Source of the DNA: Nocardioides sp.
GTDB taxonomy: Bacteria > Actinomycetota > Actinomycetes > Propionibacteriales > Nocardioidaceae
Reading direction: 5' to 3'
Length of the DNA: 64,000 bases
Assembly (NCBI GenBank): GCA_037045645.1
Contig: JBAOIH010000001.1
Coordinates: forward strand, 2,084,001 to 2,148,000
Shown: in pieces, positions 1 to 9,091 of the stretch
How positions within the stretch are numbered: position 1 is the first letter of the stretch
Layout: each line of letters opens with the position of its first letter
Notes under the pieces: model-generated
The model's database searches: none
What the model saw: the letters and a program-made list of their open reading frames with translations, nothing else
What the model was told of the DNA's origin: nothing
Translations under genes and position numbers: made by a program

Positions 1-886
1 CGCCCGCCGGCGACCAGGCAGCTCTGAGTCTGGCGATCGCAATCGCCTCGATCTCCTGGGCAGCGCGCACCGCGCGTCGCCTGCTGCGCTCCCCTGTCTC
101 CTCGAGCCACCTCAGGTGCGTCGCGAGCGCATCCGCGACCGCGTCAATACCCTGCCCCTGCGAGGCCACGGTCGCGAGGATCGGTGGCTGCCAGTCGTCG
201 CGAGCCGCGCCCATCCCCAGCATGCGGCGCAGGTCGCGGCGTACCTGAGTCGCGCCGTCACGGTCGGCCTTGTTGACGACGTAGACGTCACCGATCTCCA
301 AGATTCCGGCCTTGGCCGCCTGGATGCCGTCCCCGCCACCCGGCGCCAACAAGATGACGGTGGTGTCGGCCTGGCCGGCGATCTCGACCTCGCTCTGACC
401 CACGCCCACGGTCTCGACGAGGATCACGTCGCAGCCCGCCGCATCGAGCACCCGGATCGCCTGCGGCGTCGACCACGCGAGTCCCCCGAGGTGTCCGCGC
501 GAGGCCATCGAGCGGATGAACACACCCCGATCGAGGGCGTGGTCGGCCATCCGGATGCGATCACCCAGCAGTGCGCCGCCCGTGAAAGGTGACGACGGGT
601 CGACGGCGAGCACACCGACGGTGTGACCGCGGGCACGCAGTTGGCCGACCAGCGCGTTGGTCGAGGTGGACTTGCCCACACCCGGCGGCCCGGTCAGGCC
701 CACGACGTGGGCTCGCCCAGCCAGCGGTGCGAGTGCAGCCATCAACTCTCGCAGCAGCGGGGACTCGTCCTCCACGAGCGAGATCGCCCGTGCGACCGAA
801 CGAGGGTCGCCGGTGCGCAGTCGTGCAACAAGATCGGGGACCGACGCCGCGGTGCGGCGCCGATCCCCGGATCCAGAAGCAGTCAC
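1..886 (-). CDS. meaB: MeaB-type GTPase, chaperone of B12-dependent acyl-CoA mutases (C-terminus off the left edge)
   Basis: G3E-family P-loop GTPase that loads and protects adenosylcobalamin-dependent acyl-CoA mutases. The minus strand stays open to the window edge, giving about 295 residues, so only the last few dozen are missing. The P-loop GPPGVGK is at about residues 66-72 and the guanine-specificity motif NKAD near 204. Between them lie VDPSSPFTGGALLGDRIRM and the ETVGVGQSE segment, both typical of MeaB/ArgK. I chose GTG at 886, just after the thiolase stop at 901, because it gives the usual N-terminus. It is probably co-transcribed with the thiolase. The likely clients are meaA at 15.6 kb and a methylmalonyl-CoA mutase outside the window. 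Confidence 0.92.
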   Translation of the reverse strand, partial: MTASGSGDRRRTAASVPDLVARLRTGDPRSVARAISLVEDESPLLRELMAALAPLAGRAHVVGLTGPPGVGKSTSTNALVGQLRARGHTVGVLAVDPSSPFTGGALLGDRIRMADHALDRGVFIRSMASRGHLGGLAWSTPQAIRVLDAAGCDVILVETVGVGQSEVEIAGQADTTVILLAPGGGDGIQAAKAGILEIGDVYVVNKADRDGATQVRRDLRRMLGMGAARDDWQPPILATVASQGQGIDAVADALATHLRWLEETGERSRRRAVRAAQEIEAIAIARLRAAWSPAG

Positions 887-900
887 GAAGCGGTCAACCC

Positions 901-2086
901 TCAGGCAGACGGCACGCGGATGATCAGCGCGTCGCCTTGGCCACCGCCACCACACAGGGCCGCAGCACCGGTGCCACCGCCTCGGCGCTTGAGTTCGTGG
1001 GCCAGGTGCAGCACGATCCGCGCACCCGACATCCCGACCGGGTGGCCCAGTGCGATCGCGCCACCGTTGACGTTGACGACGTCGTCGCCGACGCCGAGGG
1101 CCCGAGCCGACTCGATGCCTACGGCAGCGAAGGCCTCGTTGAGTTCGAAGAGGTCGATGTCGCTGACCGCGATGCCTTCCTTGTCGGCCGCGGCCTTGAT
1201 CGCGTTGGCGGGCTGCATCTGCAGCGTCGAGTCAGGGCCTGCGACCTGGCCGGACGCTCCGATCTCGGCGAGCCACTCCAGACCGAGTTCTTCGGCCTTG
1301 GCCTTGCTCATCACCACGACCGCGCACGCGCCGTCGGAGATCTGCGAGGCGGAGCCGGCCGTGATGGTGCCTTCCTTGGAGACCGGGCGCAGCCCGGCGA
1401 GCGTCTCGGCGGTGGTGTCGCCGCGCACGCCCTCGTCCTGGGTCACCTCGATGTCTCCCTTGCGGGTCGAGATCACGACCGGGACGACCTCGTCGTCGAA
1501 CACACCGTTCTTCCAGGCCAACGCGGCGCGCTGGTGCGATTGGGCCGAGAACTCGTCCTGCTCCTGGCGCGTCAACGCAGCACCCGAGGCGTTGTGCCCG
1601 TCGGTGAGGTTGATCATGGCCTGCTTGGTGAACTGGTCGTAGAGCGCGTCGTAGGCCATCGAGTCCACCAGAGCCGTGTCGCCGTACTTGAAGCCTTCGC
1701 GCGACTTGGGCAGCAGGTGCGGCGCCTGGGTCATGGACTCCATGCCACCGGCCACCACCACTTCGTGCTCACCGGCGCGGATCAGCTGATCGGCCATCGC
1801 GATCGCGTTGATGCCCGGAGAGGCAGACCTTGTTGATGGTGATCGCCGGGACGTTCATCGGCACGCCACCCTTGACCGCAGCCTGGCGGGCGGCGATCTG
1901 GCCGGCGCCGGCCTGGATGACCTGGCCCATGATCACGTAGTCGACCTGGTCACCGGTGATGCCGGCCTTCTCCAGGGCGCCCTTGATGGCGACGCCACCG
2001 AGGTCGGCGGCCGACTGGTCCTTCAAACCGCCGAGCAGGCGGCCGATCGGGGTGCGAGCACCGGCGACGATGACGGATCCGGACAT
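901..2086 (-). CDS. Acetyl-CoA C-acetyltransferase (thiolase); one apparent insertion
   Basis: Condenses two acetyl-CoA to acetoacetyl-CoA, the entry step of the ethylmalonyl-CoA pathway or PHB synthesis. The protein is 394 residues once one frame break is repaired. The nucleophilic Cys is at about residue 88 (INKVCLSG), the His is in GHPVGMSGAR, and the second Cys is in CGGGGQGDA. The reading frame breaks near 1815, inside a GCCCGG run. Dropping one C restores NKVCLSGINAIAMADQL, the expected thiolase sequence, so I treat this as a consensus error. The gene lies 15 bases before meaB on the same strand and diverges from mce. Confidence 0.93.
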
Positions 2087-2100
2087 GAGTCCTCCAAGAG

Positions 2101-2110
2101 TTCGTACGAA
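2101..2110. promoter_or_regulatory. Perfect 10-bp palindrome in the thiolase/mce divergent region
   Basis: The sequence TTCGTACGAA is a perfect palindrome about 15 bases upstream of the thiolase start, inside the 2087-2240 gap between divergent genes. Its position would suit a repressor site. However, GTACG is very common in this genome, so chance is a real alternative. Confidence 0.25.
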
Positions 2111-2240
2111 TTCAGACGTTGTCGCGACGACTACCCACCGCTCTGCGCGCCCGGGAGGCTCGTTGCGAGATCGTCTGCGAGGAATAAGTCACACGACCGC
2201 AGGTGGCCTCCTCGCGCGACGGCGTACGACCATGGTTCCT

Positions 2241-2695
2241 ATGACGACTCCACTGGACATCCCCGAGCACTTGTTCACCGCATATCGACCACGTTGGGAT
2301 CGCGGTTCCCGACCTGGACGTGGCGATGGCCTTCTACCGCGACACCTATCGGCATGACGGTGCTGCACGAGGAGGTCAACGAGGAGCAGGGCGTACGCGA
2401 GGCGATGGTCGGTGTCGGCGACTCCGGCTCGCTGCATCCAGCTGCTCGCGCCCCTGTCGCCGGAGTCCACGATCGCGAAGTTCCTGGACCGTTCCGGCCC
2501 CGGGCATCCAGCAGTTGGCGTTCCGGGTGACCGACGTCGAGCAGGTCGCGGCGATCCTGCGCGCGCGGGGCGTACGACTGCTCTACGACGCTCCGAAGCG
2601 TGGGACCTCCGACAGTCGCGGTCAACTTCATCCACCCCAAGGATGCGGGCGGCGTGCTGGTCGAACTCGTGGAACCGGCGGCGAGCGGACACTGA
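2241..2695 (+). CDS. mce: Methylmalonyl-CoA epimerase (VOC fold); five apparent single-base insertions
   Basis: Interconverts (R)- and (S)-methylmalonyl- and ethylmalonyl-CoA for the B12 mutases. Repairing five one-base insertions (near 2281, 2349, 2436, 2508 and 2620) gives 149 residues, the normal family length. The repaired protein runs AIDHVGIAVPDLD, then HEEVNEEQGV, RSGPGIQQLAFRV, VNFIHPKDAGGVLVELVE. These carry the glyoxalase-fold metal ligands His (IDHVGIAV), Gln/His (IQQLAF) and Glu (LVELVE). The start could also be ATG at 2232 in the same frame. No substitution-type damage is seen, so I regard it as functional. It is divergent from the thiolase and precedes ccr. Confidence 0.85.
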
Positions 2696-2815
2696 GCCGA
2701 TGACGCGCGTTGACCCTCGCGATATGACCTTCTCCACAGACGCGGTGCGGCACAGTTACTAGCCGGTAGCCTCGCGCCCAAGCATGATCTGAACCATCGA
2801 CGTACATCACTAGCC

Positions 2816-2820
2816 AGGAG
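2816..2820 (+). promoter_or_regulatory. Ribosome binding site of ccr
   Basis: AGGAG lies six bases before the GTG at 2827. It supports GTG rather than any downstream ATG as the ccr start. Confidence 0.7.
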
Positions 2821-2826
2821 CAGCAC

Positions 2827-4182
2827 GTGCAGCACATCCTCGAAGCCATCCAGTCGGGCACCGCGACCAGCGAAGACTTCGCCAGCCTGGAGGTCCCCGA
2901 CCACTACCGCGCGGCCTTCGTCAAGAAGGACGAGGTCGGCATGTTCGAAGGCGTGGCCTCGCAGGAGAAGGACCCGCGCAAGTCACTGCACGTCGACGAC
3001 GTCGCCGCTGCCCGAACTCGGCCCGGGCGAGGCTCTGGTGGCCGTGATGGCCAGCGCGATCAACTACAACACCGTGTGGACCTCGATCTTCGAGCCGGTG
3101 TCGACCTTCGGCTTCCTGGAGCGGTACGGCCGCAGCTCTCGCCGCTGAGCCAAGCGGCACGACCTGCCCTACCACGTGGTCGGCTCGGACCTGGCCGGCG
3201 TCGTGCTGCAAGCACCGGCGCGGGCGTGCAACGCCTGGCAAGCCCGGCGACGAGGTCGTGGCGCACTGCCTCTCGGTCGAGCTCGGAGGCCCCGACGGCC
3301 ACAACGACACGATGCTCGACCCGCGAGCAGCGGATCTGGGGCTTCGAGACCAACTTCGGTGGCCTGGCCGAGATCGCGCTGGTGAAGTCCAACCAGTTGA
3401 TGCCCAAGCCCGCGCACCTGACCTGGGAGGAGGCCGCCTCCCCCGGCCTGGTCAACTCCACGGCGTACCGCCAGCTCGTCTCTGCCAACGGCGGCAACAT
3501 GAAGCAGGGCGACAACGTGCTGATCTGGGGCGCCAGCGGCGGCCTGGGCGGCTTCGCCACGCAGTACGCACTCAACGGTGGCGCGCAGCCCGATCTGCGT
3601 GGTGTCCAACGAGGAGAAGGCCGACGATCTGCCGCTCGATGGGCGCTGAGCTGATCATCAACCGCTCCGAGGAGAACTACCAGCTTCTGGAACGACGAAG
3701 GCACCAAGCAGGACCCGCGCGAATGGAAGCGTCTCGGCGCCAGGATCCGCGAGCTCACCGGCGGCGAGGACATCGACATCGTCTTCGAGCACCCGGGTCG
3801 CGAGACCTTCGGTGCGTCGGTGTTCGTGACCCGCAAGGGCGGCACGATCACCACCTGCGCGTCGACGACGCGGCTACATGCACGAGTACGACAACCGCTA
3901 CCTGTGGATGAACCTCAAGCGGATCATCTCCTCGCACTTCGCCAACTACCGCGAGTCGTGGGAGGCCAACCGCCTGATCTCCAAGGGCATGATCCACCCG
4001 ACCCTGTCGCAGACCTACCCGCTCGACCGAGGTCGGCCAGGCCGCGCTCGACGTGCACCAGCAACGCCCACCAGGGCAAGGTCGGCGTGCTCTGCCTGGC
4101 CCCTGAGGAGGGCCTGGGCGTCCGCGACCACGAGATGCGCGACAAGCACTTGGAGTCGATCAACCGGTTCCGGGGCGTCTGA
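2827..4182 (+). CDS. ccr: Crotonyl-CoA carboxylase/reductase; about 15 apparent inserted bases
   Basis: NADPH-dependent reductive carboxylation of crotonyl-CoA to ethylmalonyl-CoA, the hallmark enzyme of the ethylmalonyl-CoA pathway. The gene is in pieces in all three frames, but removing 15 bases (1356 to 1341 nt) gives 446 residues, the family length. Intact blocks include RIWGFETNFGGLAEIALVK, LVNSTAYRQLVSANGGNMKQ, the nucleotide-binding IWGASGGLGGFATQYALNGG, GGEDIDIVFEHPGRETFGAS, YDNRYLWMNLKRIISSHFAN and HQGKVGVLCLAPEEGLGVRD. Breaks lie near 3003, 3136, 3147, 3208, 3232, 3241, 3326, 3587, 3621, 3685, 3873, 4027 and 4063. Every block matches the family closely and there are no substitution stops, so a poor consensus is more likely than decay. 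Confidence 0.9.
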
Positions 4183-4294
4183 GGTCGGAGAGCGCGCAGC
4201 GCGGGTCCGGCCGAAGCGCCAATCCCAAACCGCGTCTGAGGTCGGAGAGCGCGCAGCGCGGGTCCGGCCGAAGCGCCAGTCCACCAGCGCGTCT
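4181..4294 (+). repeat. Two tandem copies of a 57-bp repeat after ccr
   Basis: The first copy begins GAGGTCGGAGAGCGCGCAGC at the ccr stop codon and the second begins at 4238, giving a 57-base period. The first 40 bases are nearly identical and the last 17 differ. It could be a transcript-end structure or a mobile palindrome remnant. The rest of the gap to 4366 holds only the next gene's ribosome binding site (GGGGAGG, 4355-4361). Confidence 0.75.
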
Positions 4295-4366
4295 GACCAC
4301 GCAACCGCTGGCCCGGTTTGGGATGCTTGAGGTCGAGCACTCGAATCCAGCCATGGGGAGGCACGC

Positions 4367-5614
4367 ATGAGCGGCGACGTAGGACTGTCCATCTTCGACG
4401 AGGACGACAACAACTCACCGAAGAAGTCCGAGGCGAGTCCGTCGGCGACGCCCCAGTCTCGCGACACCGAACCCACCAAGCAGGTCCCGGTCGTCGCGCC
4501 CAAGGCTGCGCCGAACCCTCCCGGCGTACCTCCCGCTCCCGTGTCGCCACAGCCGGTGTGGAGCGGCGGGTGGGGCAGCAAGCCGCCCCAGGGCAAGGGG
4601 TTGTTCCCGGTCGTGCGCAAGGGTGGCTACGACCCGATCGAGGTGGACAAGCAGGTCGACGGCCTGCGATCCGAACGCGAGGGGTTCCTCGCCGAGCTCA
4701 CCGAGTTGCGTGAGGCCAACGCCGGACTGAGCAAACAACTGCACGCGATGGAGGCCGACCTGGCCGAGCGCGAGGCGCCGTCGTACGCCGGGCTGGGCGA
4801 CCACGCGGCCGGCATGCTGCGGATGGCCGAGGAAGCGGCGGCCAAGGTGCGTGGGACCGCGCAGCGAGACGCCGACGAACTGCGTTCGGCCGCGCAACGT
4901 GACGCCCAGGCGACGCGCAGTGCGGGCCAGAAGGAGGTCGAGGACCTCCGCCTGGTCCAGACCCGAGAGATCGAGGAGGCCCGAGCGCGCCTGAAGGCCG
5001 ATGTCGAGCAGGAGCGTACGCTGGCCGCAGGCGAGGCAGCCGACACGATCGCGGCGGCCAAGCGCGAATCCGATCAGCTCCGGATGGCCGCGCAGCAGAC
5101 CAACAACGAGGCGATCACCAACGCCAAGCGTGAGGCCGAGAAGATCCTGGCCGCAGCCGATCGCGAGACCCAGGAGGCCCGCCGGGTGCTGGCCGTGGAG
5201 CGTGAGCGTCTGGCCAAGGAGGCCGCGGACCACCACGCGGCAGCATCCGCAGAGACCCAGCGGCTGGTCGACGAGGCCGAGTCACGCGCCGCGGCAGCCG
5301 AGGACCGTGCCCGAGTCGCGACTCAGCAGGCCACCCGTCACCGCGAGCAGTCCCAGGTCGAGGCCGAGGCGATCGTGAGCCGCGCCCGCCGCGAGGCCGA
5401 GCAACTCCTCGAGTCGGCCCGGTCCCAGGCCGAGTCGATCACCAGCGAAGGCCATGCAGAGCACCAGCGCCAGGTGGCCAGCCTGTCCGACGAGGTCAGC
5501 CGCCTGACGGGCCGTCGCGACGAGATCGCTGCCCAGCTCGGCTCGTTGCGCGACGTGATCGGCGGATTCCCGGACCAGGCACGCACGAGCGAGCCGACAC
5601 AGGACGGGGAGTGA
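4367..5614 (+). CDS. DivIVA-like coiled-coil protein of the Scy/FilP type
   Basis: 415 residues. The N-terminus (1-85) is acidic and proline-rich. A DivIVA-like segment follows (GGYDPIEVDKQVDGLRSE, about 86-103), then an almost unbroken Ala/Glu/Arg-rich coiled coil of about 280 residues, and a short tail. In Streptomyces the genes beside mce, thiolase and meaB encode Scy and FilP, which organise the polar growth machinery. The same neighbourhood here supports a polarity or cytoskeletal scaffold role. It could equally be a divergent DivIVA/Wag31 relative. GGGGAGG lies five bases before the ATG. The stop overlaps the GTG of the next gene (GTGA), so the two are translationally coupled. Confidence 0.75.
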   Translation: MSGDVGLSIFDEDDNNSPKKSEASPSATPQSRDTEPTKQVPVVAPKAAPNPPGVPPAPVSPQPVWSGGWGSKPPQGKGLFPVVRKGGYDPIEVDKQVDGLRSEREGFLAELTELREANAGLSKQLHAMEADLAEREAPSYAGLGDHAAGMLRMAEEAAAKVRGTAQRDADELRSAAQRDAQATRSAGQKEVEDLRLVQTREIEEARARLKADVEQERTLAAGEAADTIAAAKRESDQLRMAAQQTNNEAITNAKREAEKILAAADRETQEARRVLAVERERLAKEAADHHAAASAETQRLVDEAESRAAAAEDRARVATQQATRHREQSQVEAEAIVSRARREAEQLLESARSQAESITSEGHAEHQRQVASLSDEVSRLTGRRDEIAAQLGSLRDVIGGFPDQARTSEPTQDGE

Positions 5615-6786
5615 GGTTGCCGAGGCGCCGTACGGCGGAGCACGCGAGCATGGCCGAACAGGCGGCCGAGTCCGCCGAAAGCGCCGCTCTCGACGCCAAG
5701 GTCGCCGCCGAGAGCGCCAAGCGGGCGGCACCCGATCTGGGCGAGCCCGGCCCGCCGTTCGAGCGGCGCTCGCCCTTCTTGATGGGCTTCCTCGGCGGGC
5801 TGGGGTTGCTGCTGGCGTACTTCTTGGGCACCCAGGTGCTCAAGGTCGGCTCCTATCTGATCCTGATCGTGGTCGCGCTCTTCCTCGCTGCCGGACTCAA
5901 TCCAGCGGTGCAGTGGTTCGAGCGTCGCGGACTCAAGAGGTCGTGGTCGGTCCTCGCGGTGATCAGCATCGTGCTGGTGCTGCTGACCGGCTTCGTGGTC
6001 ACGCTCGTGCCCGTGATCAGCGACCAGGTCGCCGCGATCACCAAACAGGCGCCGGGCTGGCTGGACGAACTGCAGACCAACCGCATGATCGAGCGGCTGG
6101 ACGACAAGTTCGACATCATCGACAAGATCCGCAGTTATATCGAGGACGGCGACTTCCTCTCCGGCCTGTTCGGCGGGGTGCTCGGCTTCGGCCTCAAGGT
6201 CGTGTCCACCCTGCTCAACGCCTTCCTGGTCGTCGTCTTGACCCTCTATTTCCTGGCGGGCCTCGACGCGACGAAGAACGCGCTCTACGGCCTGGCCCCC
6301 GCCTCGCGGCGCGATCGGGTGACCAAGCTCGGCGATCGCATCGTGCAGAGCGTGGGCGGCTATGTCTCCGGCGCCTTCATGGTGGCGCTGTGCGCGGGTA
6401 TCACCTCGCTGGTCTTCTTGTTCCTGATCGGTTTGGGTGAGTACGCCGTGGCGCTGGCCTTCGTGGTCGCGCTGCTTGATGTGATCCCGATGATTGGCGC
6501 GACGATCGGCGCGGTGCTGGTGAGCGCGATCGCGTTCGCGACCGACGTCAAGATGGGGATCGCCTGCGTGATCTTCTACTTCCTCTATCAGCAGATCGAG
6601 AACTATGTGATCTATCCCCGGGTGATGAGTCGCTCGGTGGAGATCCCCGGCTCGGTCACGGTGATCGCGGCGCTGATCGGTGCGGGGCTGTTGGGTGTGG
6701 TGGGCGCGCTGCTCGCGATCCCGACGGCGGCAGCGATCCTGCTGCTGACCCGCGAGGTGTTCATACGACGGCAGGACGCTCGCTGA
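5611..6786 (+). CDS. AI-2E family (PerM-like) membrane permease
   Basis: 391 residues. An N-terminal cytosolic Ala/Glu helix (1-50) is followed by about eight membrane segments, with a soluble loop (ITKQAPGWLDELQTNRMIERLDDKFDIIDKIRSY) after the third. The C-terminal signature includes LLDVIPMIGATIGAVL and YQQIENYVIYPRVM, typical of AI-2E transporters (PF01594). Members export small molecules or exchange ions, and the substrate here is unknown. It starts at a GTG inside the stop of the coiled-coil gene. Its last 26 bases overlap the convergent DMT permease. Confidence 0.88.
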   Translation: MRLPRRRTAEHASMAEQAAESAESAALDAKVAAESAKRAAPDLGEPGPPFERRSPFLMGFLGGLGLLLAYFLGTQVLKVGSYLILIVVALFLAAGLNPAVQWFERRGLKRSWSVLAVISIVLVLLTGFVVTLVPVISDQVAAITKQAPGWLDELQTNRMIERLDDKFDIIDKIRSYIEDGDFLSGLFGGVLGFGLKVVSTLLNAFLVVVLTLYFLAGLDATKNALYGLAPASRRDRVTKLGDRIVQSVGGYVSGAFMVALCAGITSLVFLFLIGLGEYAVALAFVVALLDVIPMIGATIGAVLVSAIAFATDVKMGIACVIFYFLYQQIENYVIYPRVMSRSVEIPGSVTVIAALIGAGLLGVVGALLAIPTAAAILLLTREVFIRRQDAR

Positions 6787-7714
6787 GCGTGGGCTCGGCA
6801 CGGGGCGCCGGCTCCCCCAGTTTGACGATCACGATGCCGAGCAGGATCAGCGCACCGCCGAACAGTTGCAGGGCGCTGGGCATCTCCGCGACCAGGATCC
6901 AGGCGAAGAGCACGGAGAAGACGACCTCCAACAACGCCAGGAACGACGCGAGTCGAGACCCCAGACGGCGCCCGGCCGCGATCCCGGTCGTGTAGGCCAT
7001 CGCCGCCGAGACCACACCCAGGCCGAGCAGCGGCCACCACCACGCCACGGTGCCGAGTTCGTAGGTGACCGGCGTACGCGCGAAGTCGAGGCGCACGAGC
7101 CCCGCCAGGGAGGCAAGGCTCAAGGTCACGGCACCGGCGAGCAACCCGAACGCCCCCAACGCCATCGGCGGGAGTTGGGTGTCGGTACGCGCCGACAGCA
7201 CGAAGTACGACGTCGCGCCGAGCATCGCCAAGAACGCCCAGCCGACTCCCACCCAACTCACCGAGCCGACGTTGAGGACGTCGAGCATCAACAGCAGCCC
7301 TGCCGCACACCACAGCGTGCCGAACGCCGTGCGTCGAGTCGGGCGTACGCCATGGCGCAGCCACAGCCACGCGATCACACCCACTGGTGCGGTGTATTCG
7401 ATCAGCAGCGCGAGCCCGACCTCCATATGCGCGATCGCGTTGAAGTAGAACAGTTGCGTCGCCGCGATCGGCGCCGCGCCGTAGAGCGCGATGATCTTCC
7501 ACTCGGCACGCAACAGCCCGAGCCGGCCGTTGATCGCGTAGAGCCCGAGCGGCAAGAGCGCCACCGAGGCGATCCAGACTCGGCCCAGCACCACGGCGCC
7601 CGGGCTCCACCCCGCGTCGAGAAGTCCGCGGCCGAAGGCTCCGGCCGTGCCGAAGGTGAGAGCTGAAGCCAGCGCGAAGGCGAGTCCACTCACCTGGGTA
7701 TCCCGCTGCTTCAT
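6761..7714 (-). CDS. EamA/DMT-family membrane transporter
   Basis: 317 residues with ten hydrophobic segments arranged as two five-helix EamA repeats. The repeats begin near residues 10 (GLAFALASALTFGTAGAFGRG) and 160 (WAFLAMLGATSYFVLSA). Such proteins export amino acids or other metabolites, and the substrate cannot be read from sequence. It is divergent from a CGNR-type regulator, an arrangement that suggests local control. A strong promoter lies directly upstream. Confidence 0.88.
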   Translation of the reverse strand: MKQRDTQVSGLAFALASALTFGTAGAFGRGLLDAGWSPGAVVLGRVWIASVALLPLGLYAINGRLGLLRAEWKIIALYGAAPIAATQLFYFNAIAHMEVGLALLIEYTAPVGVIAWLWLRHGVRPTRRTAFGTLWCAAGLLLMLDVLNVGSVSWVGVGWAFLAMLGATSYFVLSARTDTQLPPMALGAFGLLAGAVTLSLASLAGLVRLDFARTPVTYELGTVAWWWPLLGLGVVSAAMAYTTGIAAGRRLGSRLASFLALLEVVFSVLFAWILVAEMPSALQLFGGALILLGIVIVKLGEPAPRAEPTLSERPAVV

Positions 7715-7720
7715 GATGCG

Positions 7721-7750
7721 AAACTAGGGTGGCCTGAAGTAATCTGTCAA
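7721..7750 (-). promoter_or_regulatory. Promoter of the DMT transporter gene
   Basis: On the minus strand TTGACA (7750-7745), an 18-base spacer and TAGTTT (7726-7721) end about six bases before the ATG at 7714. The transcript would therefore be nearly leaderless. The site abuts the start of the divergent CGNR gene at 7752, so a protein bound here could control both. On the plus strand TAATCT at 7740-7745 sits a comparable distance before that start. Confidence 0.6.
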
Positions 7751-7751
7751 A

Positions 7752-8309
7752 ATGCTTTTTGCCCATGACACCGAGCTCAATCTGCTCTGTGCTGTCGCCT
7801 TGGCAAACTCGGGCCAGGGAGATGCGTACGGCTCGGGGGACTCGCTGACCTCCCTCGAAGAACTCGACGCCTTCTTCCGCAGATGGGGATTCTCTCGATG
7901 GAGCCACCGCAGGCGCGCCGACCTGGATGCGATCCGAGCCCTTCGGCCGGAGTTGCGTGAACTCCTCCTCTCCTCACGCGACGACGCGGTGGGGATCGTG
8001 AACAGGTGGCTGGCCCAGACCTCCGCGCTCCCCCGTCTGGTGCGCCACGACGACCTCGACTGGCACATCCACGCCATCGCCGACGACGCCCTCCTGGCCG
8101 ACCGGATCCGATCCGAGACGGCGATGGCGATGGTCGACATGATCCGAGCCGACGAGATGGGGCGCCTCTCGGTCTGCACGGACGAGCGCTGCTCGGGCAT
8201 CGTGCTCGACCTCTCGCGCAACCGCTCGAAGCTCTTCTGCTCGACCGCGTGCAGCAATCGGCACGCGGTGGCCGCCTACCGCGCTCGTCAGCGCGGAACC
8301 GACGCCTAG
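7752..8309 (+). CDS. CGNR zinc-finger protein (ABATE domain), probable transcription regulator
   Basis: 185 residues. The C-terminal CGNR finger is clear: four cysteines in CTDERC and FCSTAC, with the core GIVLDLSRNRSKLFCSTAC and SNRHAVAAYRARQ. The N-terminal about 130 residues match the helical ABATE-like region, and the opening DTELNLLCAVALANS is typical. These proteins are thought to be stress-related DNA-binding regulators. Divergent placement from the DMT transporter suggests it controls that gene. Its stop shares a CTAG with the convergent hydrolase stop. Confidence 0.85.
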   Translation: MLFAHDTELNLLCAVALANSGQGDAYGSGDSLTSLEELDAFFRRWGFSRWSHRRRADLDAIRALRPELRELLLSSRDDAVGIVNRWLAQTSALPRLVRHDDLDWHIHAIADDALLADRIRSETAMAMVDMIRADEMGRLSVCTDERCSGIVLDLSRNRSKLFCSTACSNRHAVAAYRARQRGTDA

Positions 8310-9089
8310 TCCAGGAACCGGCGCAAGACCTCGGTGAAGATGGCGGGCTGCTCCGAATGCACCCAGTGACCGGCGCCCTTGACGGTGACCCGGCGTACGC
8401 GTGGGAAGAGCGCTGACATCGCCTCGGCGTGCACGGGGCGTACGTAACCCGACTCGGCGCCGCCGATCCACAGAGTCGGCCCGTCGTACGGCGGGAGCGA
8501 GGAGATCGCCGCACCCGGCCAGTCCCGCAATGCCTCCAGGCCCTCGCTGAGAACCACCAGGTTGGGCTGCCAGCGCCACCCGGACCCGTCGCGACGCAGA
8601 TCCTGCAGCAGGAAGGCTCGTACGGTGTCGTCCGGCACAGCCTCGCGTAGGCGCTCGTCGGCCTCCTCGCGACGCTCCAGAGTGTCGAAGTCGAGCGCGA
8701 GCATCCCGTCGATGAAGCGGCCGAATTCCTCCAGCGAGCGATAGGACACCGGAGCTGACGTCGACCACAGCCAACCGCTCCACGCGTTCGGGATAGGCCA
8801 AGGCGACCAGCATGGCGATCTTGCCGCCCATCGAATGTCCGACCAGTCTCACCGGATCGTCGGAGGCGAGTTCGCCCGCCACCAGGTCGGCCGCTCGCAG
8901 GTAGTCGAACTCGTCAGTCCAAGGCGACCTGCCGTGATCGGGCATGTCGAGCATCGTCACCCGGTGGGTAGCGGCGAACTGCTTGGCGATCTGGGTCCAG
9001 TTCTTGCCCTGGCCGAAGAGTCCGTGACAGAAGACCAAGCGGGGGCCCTGGTCCCCCAGATGCGTGGCGTGCAGGCGCCCGGCGGCCAT
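8306..9089 (-). CDS. Alpha/beta hydrolase; one apparent insertion
   Basis: About 260 residues. The oxyanion region is FCHGLFGQGKNW, the nucleophile elbow GHSMGGKIA has Ser near residue 93, and the catalytic His is in GAGHWVHSEQP near the end. The frame breaks at 8753-8757. Removing one base next to AGCT restores VVDVAPVSYRSLEEFGRFI, the usual hydrolase continuation. It resembles YbfF-like esterases. The substrate is unknown. It follows the Gly-rich membrane protein with two bases between them, so the two are probably co-transcribed. Confidence 0.85.
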
Positions 9090-9091
9090 GG

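Noticed and set aside
589..1836. Long open frames on the strand opposite the thiolase and similar long frames opposite meaA, the 3-hydroxybutyryl-CoA dehydrogenase and the atp genes
   Set aside because: High-GC genomes give long antisense frames. Their proteins are Arg/Pro/His-rich with no motifs, and each lies over a confidently identified gene.
2241..4182. mce and ccr as true pseudogenes
   Set aside because: All breaks are insertions, the repaired lengths fit the families and no other decay is visible. Atp genes and prfA show the same insertion type, and those must be functional.
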